Shown piece by piece: positions 40,168 through 50,282 of a stretch of DNA of 64,000 nt. The translations under genes were made by a program, and so were the position numbers. Position 1 is the stretch's first letter, and each line of letters starts with the position of its first letter. The notes under the pieces are model-generated. The model did no database searches, was not told where the DNA came from, and saw nothing but the letters and a program-made list of their open reading frames with translations. Source of the stretch: Ectobacillus sp042610425 (lineage in GTDB: Bacteria > Bacillota > Bacilli > Bacillales > Bacillaceae_G); NCBI RefSeq assembly GCF_042610425.1, contig NZ_JBGJZM010000002.1, positions 496,001-560,000 on the forward strand. Direction: 5' to 3'.

Positions 40168-41494
40168 CTAAAGCTCCTCCTCCATTGTTCTGGTTCCAAT
40201 CTAATTTTTTATACGTGTTCCCATATGAAATGATCCATATCGGTTCTAAACGTACTGCACTTACTTGAACATTATTCGTGTTCGATTCCGGGTTCATTTC
40301 ATAACCAATTTGTATGTTGGTAATTTGATTCATATTTGCATCTTTCATTTTTTCTAAAAGAGAAATAACGGACGTTCCAGATGGTAATTCTGTTTTTTCA
40401 TACTCCCCACGAAATGATAGCTTAAATAAGGGACGATTATATAGACTCGGCTCCTCATTTCCCCATACTTGCTGCAAAGTTGCCATTCCACTTGAGCTGA
40501 AAACGGGATAACTATTATCTGCATACAAACGAAACGTTGTTTTCCCTTCCCTTGCATTCATTGAATAAAAGTGATACGTATCTGACCATCCACCATGATT
40601 ATTCGTGTAGTCAATACTCTTTTGAACAAGTGTGCCATCATCATATATCGTATTTGTTATGGAAGGGTTCATATAGGTAAGCATTTGTGTCCCTTTTGAA
40701 ATCCTCATCAGCCGCGTTCCGTCTGTGTACGAATCCTCAATTTCGGATGTGTCCTTCTTTACGTATCGCGTATCATTAAATAATGAATCTCGAAATACAT
40801 CTTCTTGTAATTTCGAGGTCACATAGAGCATGCGCGGCATTTCCACATTTTCCTTTGGCAAAAATATCGCATGGTTTTCATTAGTTGCATACTCCGTGTA
40901 TTCTATTCCTGATTTTAATACGTATTGATCTCGTAAATTTTCTAAATCCTTTACAGAAATATTCTTTAAGGTCATTTCATATATCTTTTGTGTATCGTAA
41001 GAAACGAAATACGTCTTTATGTCATCATCATGCATACCCTGAAATGAAATAACAATTCGATCAAAGCTATAATCACTTACGTTTTTTTCTTTTATCGTTT
41101 GAACTTTTTTAATCGTATCAAACGGTATTTCAGTTGGAAACACAATTTCTAATTTATCCTTACCATGTACAAAGGAAAGAAATGCGTTCTTATCGACTTT
41201 TGTTGAAATATCTTTAAAATCCTGAAATTCTCCTTTTTCTAACGCATTATACATCGCATTAACATAAGCACTCTGTTCTGTTGCAATATGTGTATTTTCT
41301 TTATGATACAGAATACGATAAGGAGCGATTAGATTTGCAATTTCCTTTTTCGTCATAGTGGGAACATCTTGAATATATTTTTGACTTTGTACAGCATTTA
41401 ATGGTGGTTTGATTGTCCACAAACTATAGGTTAAAAACAAACTGATAACTACTAAATTAATAAGAATAGTGGTTTTGAAGGTTTCCGTATTCAT
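40148..41494 (-). CDS. walH: WalK regulatory membrane protein WalH (YycH)
   Basis: A 448-residue protein with an N-terminal membrane helix (TILINLVVISLFLTYSLW) and a large three-domain YycH ectodomain. It acts with WalI on WalK. Its ATG overlaps the walK stop by 4 bp (ATGA at 41491-41494). Confidence 0.93.
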   Translation of the reverse strand: MNTETFKTTILINLVVISLFLTYSLWTIKPPLNAVQSQKYIQDVPTMTKKEIANLIAPYRILYHKENTHIATEQSAYVNAMYNALEKGEFQDFKDISTKVDKNAFLSFVHGKDKLEIVFPTEIPFDTIKKVQTIKEKNVSDYSFDRIVISFQGMHDDDIKTYFVSYDTQKIYEMTLKNISVKDLENLRDQYVLKSGIEYTEYATNENHAIFLPKENVEMPRMLYVTSKLQEDVFRDSLFNDTRYVKKDTSEIEDSYTDGTRLMRISKGTQMLTYMNPSITNTIYDDGTLVQKSIDYTNNHGGWSDTYHFYSMNAREGKTTFRLYADNSYPVFSSSGMATLQQVWGNEEPSLYNRPLFKLSFRGEYEKTELPSGTSVISLLEKMKDANMNQITNIQIGYEMNPESNTNNVQVSAVRLEPIWIISYGNTYKKLDWNQNNGGGALVGLEQN

Positions 41495-43412
41495 CCCCAG
41501 TCATCCTCATTTTCATTTTCTTTATCGATTAAAAGTGTGAAATAAATTGTCGTTCCTTTTCCTTCTTCACTCTTGGCCCAAATTTTACCCCCATGTGCCT
41601 CAATCATTTCTTTCGCTATAGCAAGGCCAAGACCTGTTCCACCCATTTTTCTTGATCGCGCTTTATCAACGCGATAAAACCGNCCTCAATCATTTCTTTC
41701 GCTATAGCAAGGCCAAGACCTGTTCCACCCATTTTTCTTGATCGCGCTTTATCAACGCGATAAAACCGATCAAAAATTTTATCTACATTTTCCTTTGGAA
41801 TACCCATTCCTTGATCACTAATGCTGACTTCTAGCAAATCACCACGTTCACGAAGACGGTAGGTAACTGTTCCACCTTCTGGTGAGTATTTTAAGGCATT
41901 CGAAATAATGTTATACAATACCTGTGTAATTTTATCCTCGTCGATTTTAAGAAAACGTTCCTTTTTAGAAAACGCTCGCTTAAAGCTTACATTTTGATCC
42001 TTAGCCATTTCAAAGCGATCGATAATATTACTAAAGAATTCGGTAAAGTCAACCCAATCCTTCATAAGAACATATTCAGCGCTATCCATCTTGGAAAGCT
42101 GTAGAAGATCATTAACGAGTCGAATCATTCGTTCTGTTTCATCCTGTGCGACGGATAGAAAATTAGGGGCAATATTCGGATCCATCCACGCTCCGTCACT
42201 TAGCGCTTCTAAATAGCTGCGCATGGTCGTAAGTGGGGTTCGCAATTCGTGTGAAACATTTGCAACGAATTCTCTTCGTTCCCCGTTGATTTGCTCTTGT
42301 TCTGTGACATCATATAAAACGGCAATTAACCCGTTTGCCTTCCCCGTTTCCTTTTGAATAACAGAAAAGCTCGCACGTAGCATATACGTTTCATCTCGTG
42401 TACTAAAGTCTAGTAGAACCGAATCTGGCTCTTCAAATAAATTATCTAATGTATATTCATCTTGAATACCTAGTATTTCTAAAATGGGTTGATCCAAAGC
42501 TGTTTCACGTGAAACATTCAGCATTTTTTCGGCGGGATCATTTAACAAAATAATATATCCATTTCGATCCGTAGCAATAACACCATCGGTCATATGAGAT
42601 AGTACTGAGGTAAGTTTTCGTCGTTCACTCTCTGTTGAAGACCGCGCTTGCTGTAATTTTTTTGACAAGTTATTAAAGGCTAGTGTAAGCTGTCCAATTT
42701 CATCATATCCATACACTTTAACTTTTCGTGAAAAATTTCCTCTTGCCATTTCTAATGCCTGTTTGCGCATTTCGGAAATCGGTCTTGTAATTGTCTGTGC
42801 TAGAAAAATTCCAAGGAAAGCTGTGACTAGCAAAGCAATTACTGTACCGGTAGCAAAAATTTGATTGATATCTTTCATCTGAGCGTATACGCCTTCCATT
42901 GATGAAATCGAATAGATAACACCTTTTGTGCTTCCATTAACTTTCACAGGAACAGCTTTTACGTACATACGTTGCCCAGTTGTAGGGTCTACTTCAATTC
43001 GTTCATCCTCAGCACCGGAAATAAAGGTTCTCTTCACAAGTGGTTCTGTTGTTTTCTTTCCTTCAATTCCTTGATTATTCTGGTCTGAGGTCGCCACAAC
43101 GCGACTATTTTCATCTATAAAACGCACTTCCTTTACTTCATCCTTAGCGTTAGAGCTAAATTCCATCGTCAGTTTTTTTATAGCAACATCAATAGAATCA
43201 GATTTATCTCGTTCTTTCGTAAACTCTTGCTCTAAATTATAGGCTAATAAATCAGCTCGTTTTGTAATGGAAGACTGAAAATTTTTGACTAATTTATCTT
43301 CTAACTGTTTTACGAAATAAATTCCTATAATTTGCATGGCAAGCAAGATGAGGAGCATATAAATTAAAACAAATTTTAAATGGATAGATTGAAAAAATCC
43401 TACCTTCTTCAT
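41491..43412 (-). CDS. walK: Sensor histidine kinase WalK, frame broken by an assembly artefact
   Basis: Essential cell-wall sensor kinase: two membrane helices (about 11-31 and 183-203) around an extracellular sensor, HAMP, cytoplasmic PAS, HisKA with VANVSHELRTPL (phospho-His) and HATPase with N-box NALKYSP, DQGMGIPKENV and GTGLGLAI. An 85-bp copy (41598-41682) is repeated after an N (41683) at 41684-41768, which shifts the frame. Deleting 86 bp gives 612 codons, 611 residues, the length of B. subtilis WalK, ending NEDDWG. A parS site lies in its coding sequence. Confidence 0.93.
41598..41768. repeat. 85-bp tandem duplication around one N (probable scaffolding artefact)
   Basis: 41598-41682 and 41684-41768 are identical and separated by a single n. 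Removing one copy plus the n restores walK exactly, so these look like overlapping contig ends joined without merging. Confidence 0.85.
42501..42516. promoter_or_regulatory. parS site within walK
   Basis: TGTTTCACGTGAAACA, a perfect 16-bp palindrome and an exact fit to the Bacillus parS consensus. It encodes V-S-R-E-T in walK. ParB (Spo0J) loads here to spread and recruit SMC. A parS in the walK homologue is also known in B. subtilis. Confidence 0.93.
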
Positions 43413-43415
43413 ACG

Positions 43416-44123
43416 TTACTCCTGTTCAGGGTCACGAAGATAATACCCTACGCCTCTTCGTGTAACAATTAATGTAGGATGACTCGGATTATCTTCAATT
43501 TTTTCACGTAGCCGGCGCACGGTTACATCCACGGTACGTACATCTCCGAAATAATCATATCCCCATACGGTTTGAAGGAGATGCTCGCGCGTCATAACTT
43601 GTCCCAAGTGATTTGCTAAATAATGTAGCAATTCAAATTCACGGTGTGTGAGTTCAATGTTTTCTTCTCGTTTTGTAACACTGTATGCGTTCGGGTTAAT
43701 AACAATTGTCCCAATTGTTATTTCAGATGTTTCTTCTTTTTCCGCTCCGGCTCCTTGCTGATGTCTTCTCAGGTTTGCTTTCACACGAGCCAACAGTTCA
43801 CGGGTACTGAATGGTTTCGTAACATAATCATCCGCACCAAGCTCAAGACCAAGAACTTTATCAATTTCTGAATCCTTAGCCGTTAGCATTATAATCGGCA
43901 TCTCATAGTTTTTTCTTACTTCGCGGCATACTTCTAAACCGTCTTTACCAGGTAACATAATATCTAAAAGAACCATGTCAGGTTGTTCGCTCTCTATTTT
44001 TTCGATTGCTTCTTCTCCGTCGTACGCAACAATAATTTCAAATCCTTCTTTTTCTAGATTAAACTTTAAAATATCAGCAATTGGCTTTTCATCATCGACG
44101 ACCAAGATTTTTTTTCCCATCAT
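43416..44123 (-). CDS. walR: Response regulator WalR
   Basis: A 235-residue OmpR/PhoB-type regulator of wall hydrolase genes. Receiver domain: KKILVVDDEKPIADILK, phospho-acceptor Asp in MVLLDIMLPGKDG, Thr in MLTAKDSE and Lys in DDYVTKPFS. Winged helix: ELTHREFELLHYLANHLGQV and the recognition end VRRLREKIEDNPSHP. It has the full length and lies 3 bp ahead of walK in a five-gene operon. GGAGGA precedes the ATG. Confidence 0.96.
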   Translation of the reverse strand: MMGKKILVVDDEKPIADILKFNLEKEGFEIIVAYDGEEAIEKIESEQPDMVLLDIMLPGKDGLEVCREVRKNYEMPIIMLTAKDSEIDKVLGLELGADDYVTKPFSTRELLARVKANLRRHQQGAGAEKEETSEITIGTIVINPNAYSVTKREENIELTHREFELLHYLANHLGQVMTREHLLQTVWGYDYFGDVRTVDVTVRRLREKIEDNPSHPTLIVTRRGVGYYLRDPEQE

Positions 44124-44162
44124 ATATTCATTCCTCCAAAAGAGAATTTCATGCCTTTTATA

Positions 44163-44188
44163 GAAAAACCTCTAGCTTCTGCTAGAGG
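44163..44188 (-). terminator. Hairpin in the walR leader
   Basis: On the minus strand CCTCTAGC-AGAA-GCTAGAGG (44169-44188) is followed by TTTTTC. It lies 45 bp before walR, so it is a second stop for tRNA transcripts or an attenuator of the wal operon. Confidence 0.65.
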
Positions 44189-44300
44189 CGGTCTTACTCT
44201 ATATTCTAAAAGATACAACGATATTTGTAAAATGGAAATCATTTTCCTATTCAACAAACATATACAGTTCAAATCACCGCAGCACCTATATGAAAAATGA

Positions 44301-44336
44301 AAAAGGATGCTAAGTGGGCCCACCTAGCATCCTTTT
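44301..44336 (-). terminator. Terminator of the tRNA cluster
   Basis: AAAAGGATGCTA (44301-44312) pairs with TAGCATCCTTTT (44325-44336), with a GGGCCC core in the loop, and T-rich sequence follows on the minus strand just past tRNA-Phe. Confidence 0.8.
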
Positions 44337-44340
44337 AAAG

Positions 44341-44413
<73 letters not shown>

Positions 44414-44452
44414 AAACTATCTATGTAAAACCACCTATGTGGTAAAACAAAA

Positions 44453-44528
44453 TGGCGGTTCCGACCGGGGTCGAACCGGCGATCTCCTGCGTGACAGGCA
44501 GGCATGTTAACCACTACACCACGAAACC
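44453..44528 (-). tRNA. tRNA-Asp (GTC)
   Basis: A 76-nt cloverleaf with encoded CCA: acceptor GGTTTCG with CGGAACC, anticodon loop CTGTCAC (anticodon GTC) and T-loop GTTCGACCC. Confidence 0.96.
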
Positions 44529-44530
44529 AA

Positions 44531-44602
44531 TGACCCGTACGGGAATCGAACCCGTGATACCGCCGTGAAAGGGCGGTGTCTTAACCGCTTGACCAACGGG
44601 CC
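44531..44602 (-). tRNA. tRNA-Glu (TTC)
   Basis: A 72-nt cloverleaf without CCA: acceptor GGCCCGT with ACGGGTC, anticodon loop CTTTCAC (anticodon TTC) and T-loop GTTCGATTC. It lies 2 bp from tRNA-Asp. Confidence 0.96.
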
Positions 44603-44609
44603 AAATACT

Positions 44610-44684
44610 TGGTGAGCCATGAAGGACTTGAACCTTCGACCCTCTGATTAAAAGTCAGATGCTCTACCACTGAGCTAATGGCTC
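44610..44684 (-). tRNA. tRNA-Lys (TTT)
   Basis: A 75-nt cloverleaf with encoded CCA: acceptor GAGCCAT with ATGGCTC, anticodon loop CTTTTAA (anticodon TTT) and T-loop GTTCAAGTC. It is the first of four tRNAs, downstream of the purA terminator. Confidence 0.96.
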
Positions 44685-44777
44685 ATACACGTCATATTCT
44701 TTTATGACGACAAGAATTATAATATCACATCTCAATAAGTTATTGCAAGTATTAATATTATTTATTTTCCCATCAAA

Positions 44778-44805
44778 AAAGAACCCATCTTACAATGGGT
44801 TCTTT
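44778..44805 (-). terminator. Terminator of purA
   Basis: A 10-bp stem (44778-44787 with 44796-44805) with an 8-nt loop, followed by TTTTTGATG on the minus strand, lies 38 bp past the purA stop. Confidence 0.85.
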
Positions 44806-44843
44806 CGTTTTTACTATAGCTGTTTTTTCCTTACATTTCAATA

Positions 44844-46133
44844 TTAATTTTCGTATACGTTACGAATAATATTTGTTTGGTTACGATCTGGTCCAACTGA
44901 GAACATGGATAATTGAATTCCAGTTAGTGCAGATAAACGTTCTACATAATGTCTCGCATTAGCTGGAAGATCATCGAAACTCTTCACACCTGTAATATCT
45001 TCTGTCCAGCCTTCGAATTCTTCATAAACTGGTTCACATTCAGATAAAATGCGGAAGCTTGCAGGAAATTCTTCAATAATTTCGCCTTTGTGCTTATAAG
45101 CAACACAAATTTTTACTACTGGAAGACCTGTTAACACATCGATAGAATTTAAGCTTAAATCTGTAATCCCACTAATGCGACGTGCGTGTCTTACAACTAC
45201 GCTATCAAACCATCCAACACGGCGAGGTCTGCCTGTAACTGTTCCGTATTCACGACCAACTTCACGAATTTGTTGTCCTGTTTCATCCATCAATTCTGTT
45301 GGGAACGGGCCATCTCCAACGCGACTTGTATATGCTTTACATACGCCCACTACACGGCTTATTTTATTTGGTCCAATACCACAACCAATTGTTACACCAC
45401 CCGCAACTGGGTTAGAAGACGTAACGAATGGATATGTACCTTGATCTATATCAAGCATAGATCCCTGTGCCCCTTCAAATAACACTTTACGTCCTGCATC
45501 GATTGCATCGTTCAATATAACAGAAGTATCTGTTACATATTGTTTCACTTGTTGTCCATACTCATAATATTCTTCAAAAATATCTTCAATCTTGAAGCCT
45601 TCTGCACCATATATTTTTTCAAATAAACAATTTTTCTCTTCAAGATTTCTTTTAAGTTTTGCATAAAAATCATCGCGATCTAGTAGGTCAGCAAAACGGA
45701 TGCCGATACGTCCAACTTTATCCATATACGCTGGTCCAATTCCTTTTTTCGTCGTTCCGATCTTGTCATCGCCTTTACTTGCTTCTTCTAGCTCATCTTG
45801 CTTTAAATGATACGGTAAAATAACATGTGCACGATTACTAATACGTAAATTATCTATGCTAAATCCGAAGTTACGAATATTTGTAAGTTCTTCCACTAAT
45901 GCCTTTGGATTTACAACCATTCCATTACCAATTACACAGATTTTGTCACTGTAGAAAATGCCAGAAGGAACTGATTGGAGCTTATAACGCTTTCCATTCA
46001 GCACAATTGTATGACCTGCGTTATTTCCACCTTGATAACGAGCAACTACTTCTGCATGCTCTGAAAGAAAGTCTGTAATTTTACCCTTTCCTTCGTCTCC
46101 CCACTGTGTACCTACAACTACTACTGAAGACAT
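44844..46133 (-). CDS. purA: Adenylosuccinate synthetase PurA
   Basis: A 429-residue enzyme joining IMP and aspartate with GTP, the first committed step to AMP. It shows VVVVGTQWGDEGKGKITDFL (catalytic Asp and P-loop), GNNAGHTIV with the catalytic His, GTTKKGIGPAYMDK and the C-terminal SVGPDRNQT. The ATG at 46133 has GGAGGT 7 bases upstream; an ATG 24 bp earlier would swallow that site. It is monocistronic and preceded by a probable PurR operator. Confidence 0.96.
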   Translation of the reverse strand: MSSVVVVGTQWGDEGKGKITDFLSEHAEVVARYQGGNNAGHTIVLNGKRYKLQSVPSGIFYSDKICVIGNGMVVNPKALVEELTNIRNFGFSIDNLRISNRAHVILPYHLKQDELEEASKGDDKIGTTKKGIGPAYMDKVGRIGIRFADLLDRDDFYAKLKRNLEEKNCLFEKIYGAEGFKIEDIFEEYYEYGQQVKQYVTDTSVILNDAIDAGRKVLFEGAQGSMLDIDQGTYPFVTSSNPVAGGVTIGCGIGPNKISRVVGVCKAYTSRVGDGPFPTELMDETGQQIREVGREYGTVTGRPRRVGWFDSVVVRHARRISGITDLSLNSIDVLTGLPVVKICVAYKHKGEIIEEFPASFRILSECEPVYEEFEGWTEDITGVKSFDDLPANARHYVERLSALTGIQLSMFSVGPDRNQTNIIRNVYEN

Positions 46134-46206
46134 TCCTAGCACCTCCGCTATTTTCAAACGAACTCAAACAATATCATTTTATCAAACCGAGAAGAGAAGT
46201 CAACAT

Positions 46207-46252
46207 AAATACGAACATTTATTTAAATATTTTTATTTTTTGTTCGTGAACG
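46207..46252. promoter_or_regulatory. Probable PurR operator (two inverted PurBoxes) upstream of purA
   Basis: AATACGAACATTT (46209-46221) and the inverted TTTTTTGTTCGTG (46236-46248) place CGAA and TTCG 27 bp apart, as in the paired PurBoxes of B. subtilis pur genes. They lie about 80 bp before the purA start. Confidence 0.65.
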
Positions 46253-46303
46253 AAAGATTTATTTTCTAAGAAAGCGATTTTATAATTATTGTTTTCATAA
46301 AAA

Positions 46304-46336
46304 AAGGAACATGTCCTAGTATGCAACATGTTCCTT
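46304..46336 (-). terminator. Terminator of dnaB
   Basis: AAGGAACATGT (46304-46314) pairs with ACATGTTCCTT (46326-46336), and TTTTTTATG follows on the minus strand. Confidence 0.85.
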
Positions 46337-46379
46337 CTTTTCAAACCAACAAATGAAACAAACCACATAAATCTTCTTG

Positions 46380-47732
46380 TTATGCGCCTGGCTCTTCCAT
46401 TCTACGTTCCATATTTACGAATTTGTTATATTCTTTAACAAATGCAAGTTCAACGGTACCGACTGGGCCATTCCGCTGCTTTGCAATGATGATTTCAATG
46501 ATATCCTTTTTTTCAGTTTCCTTATCGTAGTAATCATCCCGATATAAAAAGGCGACAATATCTGCGTCTTGCTCAATACTTCCTGATTCACGAATGTCTG
46601 ACATCATCGGCCGCTTATCTTGACGTGATTCAACACCCCGTGATAACTGAGATAGTGCAATGACCGGAATTTCTAATTCACGAGCAAGTGCTTTTAAGGA
46701 CCGAGAAATATCAGATACTTCTTGTTGCCGATTTTCTCCTCGATTGCCGCTACCTTGAATGAGCTGCAGATAATCAATGAGAATCATGCTTAATCCGCTT
46801 TCTTGCTTTAATCGTCGGCATTTTGCACGGACTTCGCTTACCCGAATACCCGGTGTATCATCAATATATATACCAGCGTTTGATAAGCTTCCCATTGCCA
46901 TCGTGAGCTTTGCCCAATCCTCAGCAGTTAAGTCCCCTGTACGCAAACGCTGCGCATTAATATTGCCTTCTGCACAGAGCATACGCATGACCAGCTGCTC
47001 TGCTCCCATTTCTAAGCTGAATATGGCTACACTCTCATCTGTTTTGGTTGCTACATTTTGTGCAATATTTAAAGCGAATGCAGTTTTCCCAACCGATGGC
47101 CGTGCAGCTACAATGATCAAATCGTTTTTTTGGAAGCCCGCTGTCATTCGATCTAGCTCTGTAAACCCAGTTGGAATCCCCGTTACATCGCCTTTACGAT
47201 TATGAAGCAATTCAATCTTATCGTATGTGGCGACGAGCACATCCTTTATATTTTGAAAGCCTTTGGTATTCTTTTTTTGTGATACTTCTAGTATTTTGCG
47301 CTCTGCTTCATTGAGTAAGTCCTCGACTTCATCCTCACGGGAATATCCATCCGTTGCGATTGTCGTGGCCGTTCGAATAAGTCTACGTAAAATAGACTTT
47401 TCTTCAATAATGTGAGCATAATATTCTACGTTTGCTGCTGTTGGAACAGAGTTTGCGAGCTCCGCTAAATACGAAACACCACCAACTTCATCTAATACGT
47501 TTTGGTCAGCTAATTCTGAAGTAACCGTAACAAGATCAACCGGCTTTCCTTTATCAAAAAGTGTCAGAATCGCTTGAAACACTTTTTGATGCGCAGCACG
47601 ATAAAAGTCTTCAACAGAAAGTATTTCAAATGCTACTGTTAAAGCTTCTTGCTCCAGAAACATTGCTCCTAATACAGCCTGCTCTGCTTCAATATTTTGC
47701 GGAGGGGTGCGATCAGCAAATACGTCCGTCAT
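46380..47732 (-). CDS. dnaB: Replicative DNA helicase DnaB (DnaC in B. subtilis naming)
   Basis: A 450-residue hexameric fork helicase. The N-terminal domain (QNIEAEQAVLGAMFLEQEAL) is followed by the RecA-like motor with Walker A ARPSVGKTAFALNIA near 208, Walker B LSMILIDYLQLI and the arginine-finger region LYRDDYYDKETEKKDI. The ATG at 47732 has AGGAGG 8 bases upstream. It is downstream of gdpP-rplI, a conserved Bacillus order. Confidence 0.96.
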   Translation of the reverse strand: MTDVFADRTPPQNIEAEQAVLGAMFLEQEALTVAFEILSVEDFYRAAHQKVFQAILTLFDKGKPVDLVTVTSELADQNVLDEVGGVSYLAELANSVPTAANVEYYAHIIEEKSILRRLIRTATTIATDGYSREDEVEDLLNEAERKILEVSQKKNTKGFQNIKDVLVATYDKIELLHNRKGDVTGIPTGFTELDRMTAGFQKNDLIIVAARPSVGKTAFALNIAQNVATKTDESVAIFSLEMGAEQLVMRMLCAEGNINAQRLRTGDLTAEDWAKLTMAMGSLSNAGIYIDDTPGIRVSEVRAKCRRLKQESGLSMILIDYLQLIQGSGNRGENRQQEVSDISRSLKALARELEIPVIALSQLSRGVESRQDKRPMMSDIRESGSIEQDADIVAFLYRDDYYDKETEKKDIIEIIIAKQRNGPVGTVELAFVKEYNKFVNMERRMEEPGA

Positions 47733-47806
47733 AACCACTTCCTCCTCTCACGCAAATGTAGTCAATTCTAACAGATGGTAGACTTCCTTTACTATTTCGC
47801 TTTCTT

Positions 47807-48253
47807 TTATTGCTCGTCAACATGAACCTTTAACGTTGCCGTTACCTTCGGATGTAGTTTCGCTACGATATTCATAACCCCTAACGAACGAATGCTGTCT
47901 TCCATTTCAAGTTTACGTTTATCAATTTTAATACCATGAGCTTTTTGCAATTCTTCAGCAATTTGTTTGCTTGAAATGGAGCCGAATAAGCGACCGCCTT
48001 CTCCAGATTTTGCTTTTAATTCTACCGTAATGGCTTCAATCTTTTCTTTTAAATCCTGGCTATGTTTTAATTCAAGCTCTGCTTCTTTTTCTTCTTTGCG
48101 TTTTTGAGCTTCTAATACATTTACGTTTGAGTTTGTAGCTTCAATCGCCAACCCTTGCTTTACTAAAAAATTTTGGGCATAACCATCTGCTACATTCTTT
48201 ACTTCACCCTTTTTTCCTTTTCCCTTAACATCTTTCAAAAAAATAACTTTCAT
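47807..48253 (-). CDS. rplI: 50S ribosomal protein L9
   Basis: 148 residues: the N-domain MKVIFLKDVKGKGKKGEVKN with its Gly/Lys-rich turn, the long connecting helix (EAQKRKEEKEAELELKHSQD) and a C-domain ending HPKVTATLKVHVDEQ. It overlaps the gdpP stop by 4 bp, so it is coupled. Confidence 0.97.
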   Translation of the reverse strand: MKVIFLKDVKGKGKKGEVKNVADGYAQNFLVKQGLAIEATNSNVNVLEAQKRKEEKEAELELKHSQDLKEKIEAITVELKAKSGEGGRLFGSISSKQIAEELQKAHGIKIDKRKLEMEDSIRSLGVMNIVAKLHPKVTATLKVHVDEQ

Positions 48254-50223
48254 GAACTTTTACCTCCTTGAATATACTCATCAATCACACGGTGCAATCT
48301 TTGTTCTGCCTCCGCAATCGTGATTTCCTGTATTTGTGTGGCTGCATTTGTTAAATGTCCGCCTCCACCTAAATTTTCCATAATAATTTGCACATTTATT
48401 TGACCAAGTGAGCGAGCACTGATGCCAATCATTCGCTCACCCCTTTTTGCAATGACGAATGAAGCAACTACATTCGTTAAAGAAAGAAGCGTGTCTGCCA
48501 CTTGCGCAATGTGGACTTGATCATAGATTTCATTTTCCGCAGCCTTTGTAATGGCGATACCATTTTTATACATGTATGCATGTTGAATCGTTCTAGCAAT
48601 TCGCAAATAATGATTCATATCTTCTCTTAATAGTTCCTGTACGAGTATCGTATCTGCTCCGTGTGAACGAAGAAAGGAAGCAGCATCGAATGTACGGGCA
48701 CCTGTTCGAAATGTAAAGCTTTTTGTATCCACTATTATACCAGCTAGAAGTGCCGTAGCTTCCAACATATTCATTTTTAATCGATTTGGCTGATATTCTA
48801 GCAGTTCGGTTACTAACTCTGCTGTAGAAGAAGCATACGGCTCCATATATACTAGAATCGGGTCTACTATGAACTCTTCTGCCCGGCGATGGTGATCAAT
48901 TACCACTACGTTCTCAGCAGAGTGAAGGAGGCGTTCCTCCATAACCATAGATGGCTTATGTGTATCAACTATGACAAGAAGAGATTCCTTCGAAGCAAGT
49001 TCTAGAGCCTGATCCCTACTAATAAAGCGTGACCACAAATCTTCATTTTTCTTAATTTCAGTGATAAGATGCTTTACGCCTTTGTCGAGCCCATTTTCAT
49101 CGATTACAATATATCCGTCACGATCATTAATTTCAGCGACCTTTAATATACCAATCGCAGCACCAATTGCATCCATATCAGGGAGCTTATGTCCCATAAT
49201 AATGACATTATTACTCTCTAGCACCAAATTTTTCAGAGCATGTGAAATGACTCGTGCGCGCACTCTCGTACGCTTTTCAACTGGGTTTGTTTTACCACCG
49301 TAGAATTTGACCTTACCTGCCGCTTGTTTTATGGCGACTTGGTCTCCTCCTCTTCCTAGTGCTAAATCAAGCCCTGATTGAGCAATACTTCCTAGCTCCG
49401 GCAGAAGAATGGCTCCTGATCCTAATCCAATACTTAGCGTTAGTGGTATATTTTTCTTAGATGTTTCTTCCCTAACCTGATCTAAAATATCAAATTTACT
49501 CTTTTCAAGCTGCACAAGTATGCTTTCGTTTAATACTGCGAAATATCGTTCTGATGAAACACGCTTTAAATACAGTCCATATTTTAACGCCCAAGCGTTT
49601 AATAAGGAAGTGACGTGACTTGTAATAGTTATGCGAACTTGATCATCTAAACCTTGTGTAACCTCATCGTAATTATCTAGCACAATGACAGCTAGGACCG
49701 TTCTTTGTTCCTCATACATTTTCTCAATTTGTGTTTGCTCTGTCACATCAAAAAAATAAACGAGTTTTTCCTCACGACGAACAAAAATACGAAATTTTCG
49801 TTTGTTTAAATTAATTATATCTTCATCCGTCTCTCCTTTTACACGGAGAAGTAGTGTTTCTGATAAGTCGTATAAATGCCAACCAGAAAGTAGTTGATAT
49901 CCAAAGCACGATGATAAATACGGATTTGCCCAATCGACTATATACTCTTTGTTGTAAAGTAAAATTCCAATTGGCATTTGGTTTAATGCCTCATCGTTTA
50001 CTTTTTTGACTCTAGAAATCATGCTAGATGTATATTGTCTTAAATGTTTACGGAAAAGTAGTTCAAACTTCACTAAAAAGAAAATGACGAAACAAAAAAT
50101 GACAAAAGCCAGAATCCCGACTATCCAGTTGTGATACGTAAGTACAGTAATGGTAACGAGAGTCAAGAACGCTAACGAATAAATAGGATATAGAAACTTC
50201 TGTTTCTTATAAAATTCTGGCAT
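48250..50223 (-). CDS. gdpP: Cyclic-di-AMP phosphodiesterase GdpP
   Basis: A 657-residue membrane enzyme: two N-terminal helices (about 12-55), a heme-type PAS region (about 75-150), a degenerate GGDEF (about 170-300), and DHH/DHHA1 domains with GHKLPDMDAIGAAIG, LLVIVDTHKPSMV and VVIDHHRRAEEF. The C-terminus has GGGGHLTNAATQI. It cleaves c-di-AMP to pApA and so tunes osmolyte and wall homeostasis. It is the first gene of the gdpP-rplI pair, 60 bp after yybS. Confidence 0.95.
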   Translation of the reverse strand: MPEFYKKQKFLYPIYSLAFLTLVTITVLTYHNWIVGILAFVIFCFVIFFLVKFELLFRKHLRQYTSSMISRVKKVNDEALNQMPIGILLYNKEYIVDWANPYLSSCFGYQLLSGWHLYDLSETLLLRVKGETDEDIINLNKRKFRIFVRREEKLVYFFDVTEQTQIEKMYEEQRTVLAVIVLDNYDEVTQGLDDQVRITITSHVTSLLNAWALKYGLYLKRVSSERYFAVLNESILVQLEKSKFDILDQVREETSKKNIPLTLSIGLGSGAILLPELGSIAQSGLDLALGRGGDQVAIKQAAGKVKFYGGKTNPVEKRTRVRARVISHALKNLVLESNNVIIMGHKLPDMDAIGAAIGILKVAEINDRDGYIVIDENGLDKGVKHLITEIKKNEDLWSRFISRDQALELASKESLLVIVDTHKPSMVMEERLLHSAENVVVIDHHRRAEEFIVDPILVYMEPYASSTAELVTELLEYQPNRLKMNMLEATALLAGIIVDTKSFTFRTGARTFDAASFLRSHGADTILVQELLREDMNHYLRIARTIQHAYMYKNGIAITKAAENEIYDQVHIAQVADTLLSLTNVVASFVIAKRGERMIGISARSLGQINVQIIMENLGGGGHLTNAATQIQEITIAEAEQRLHRVIDEYIQGGKSS

Positions 50224-50282
50224 ACGTTCAACTCCTATAAGATAACTTGCCCCAAGCTACAGCTTCATTCCCTACTTTATTA

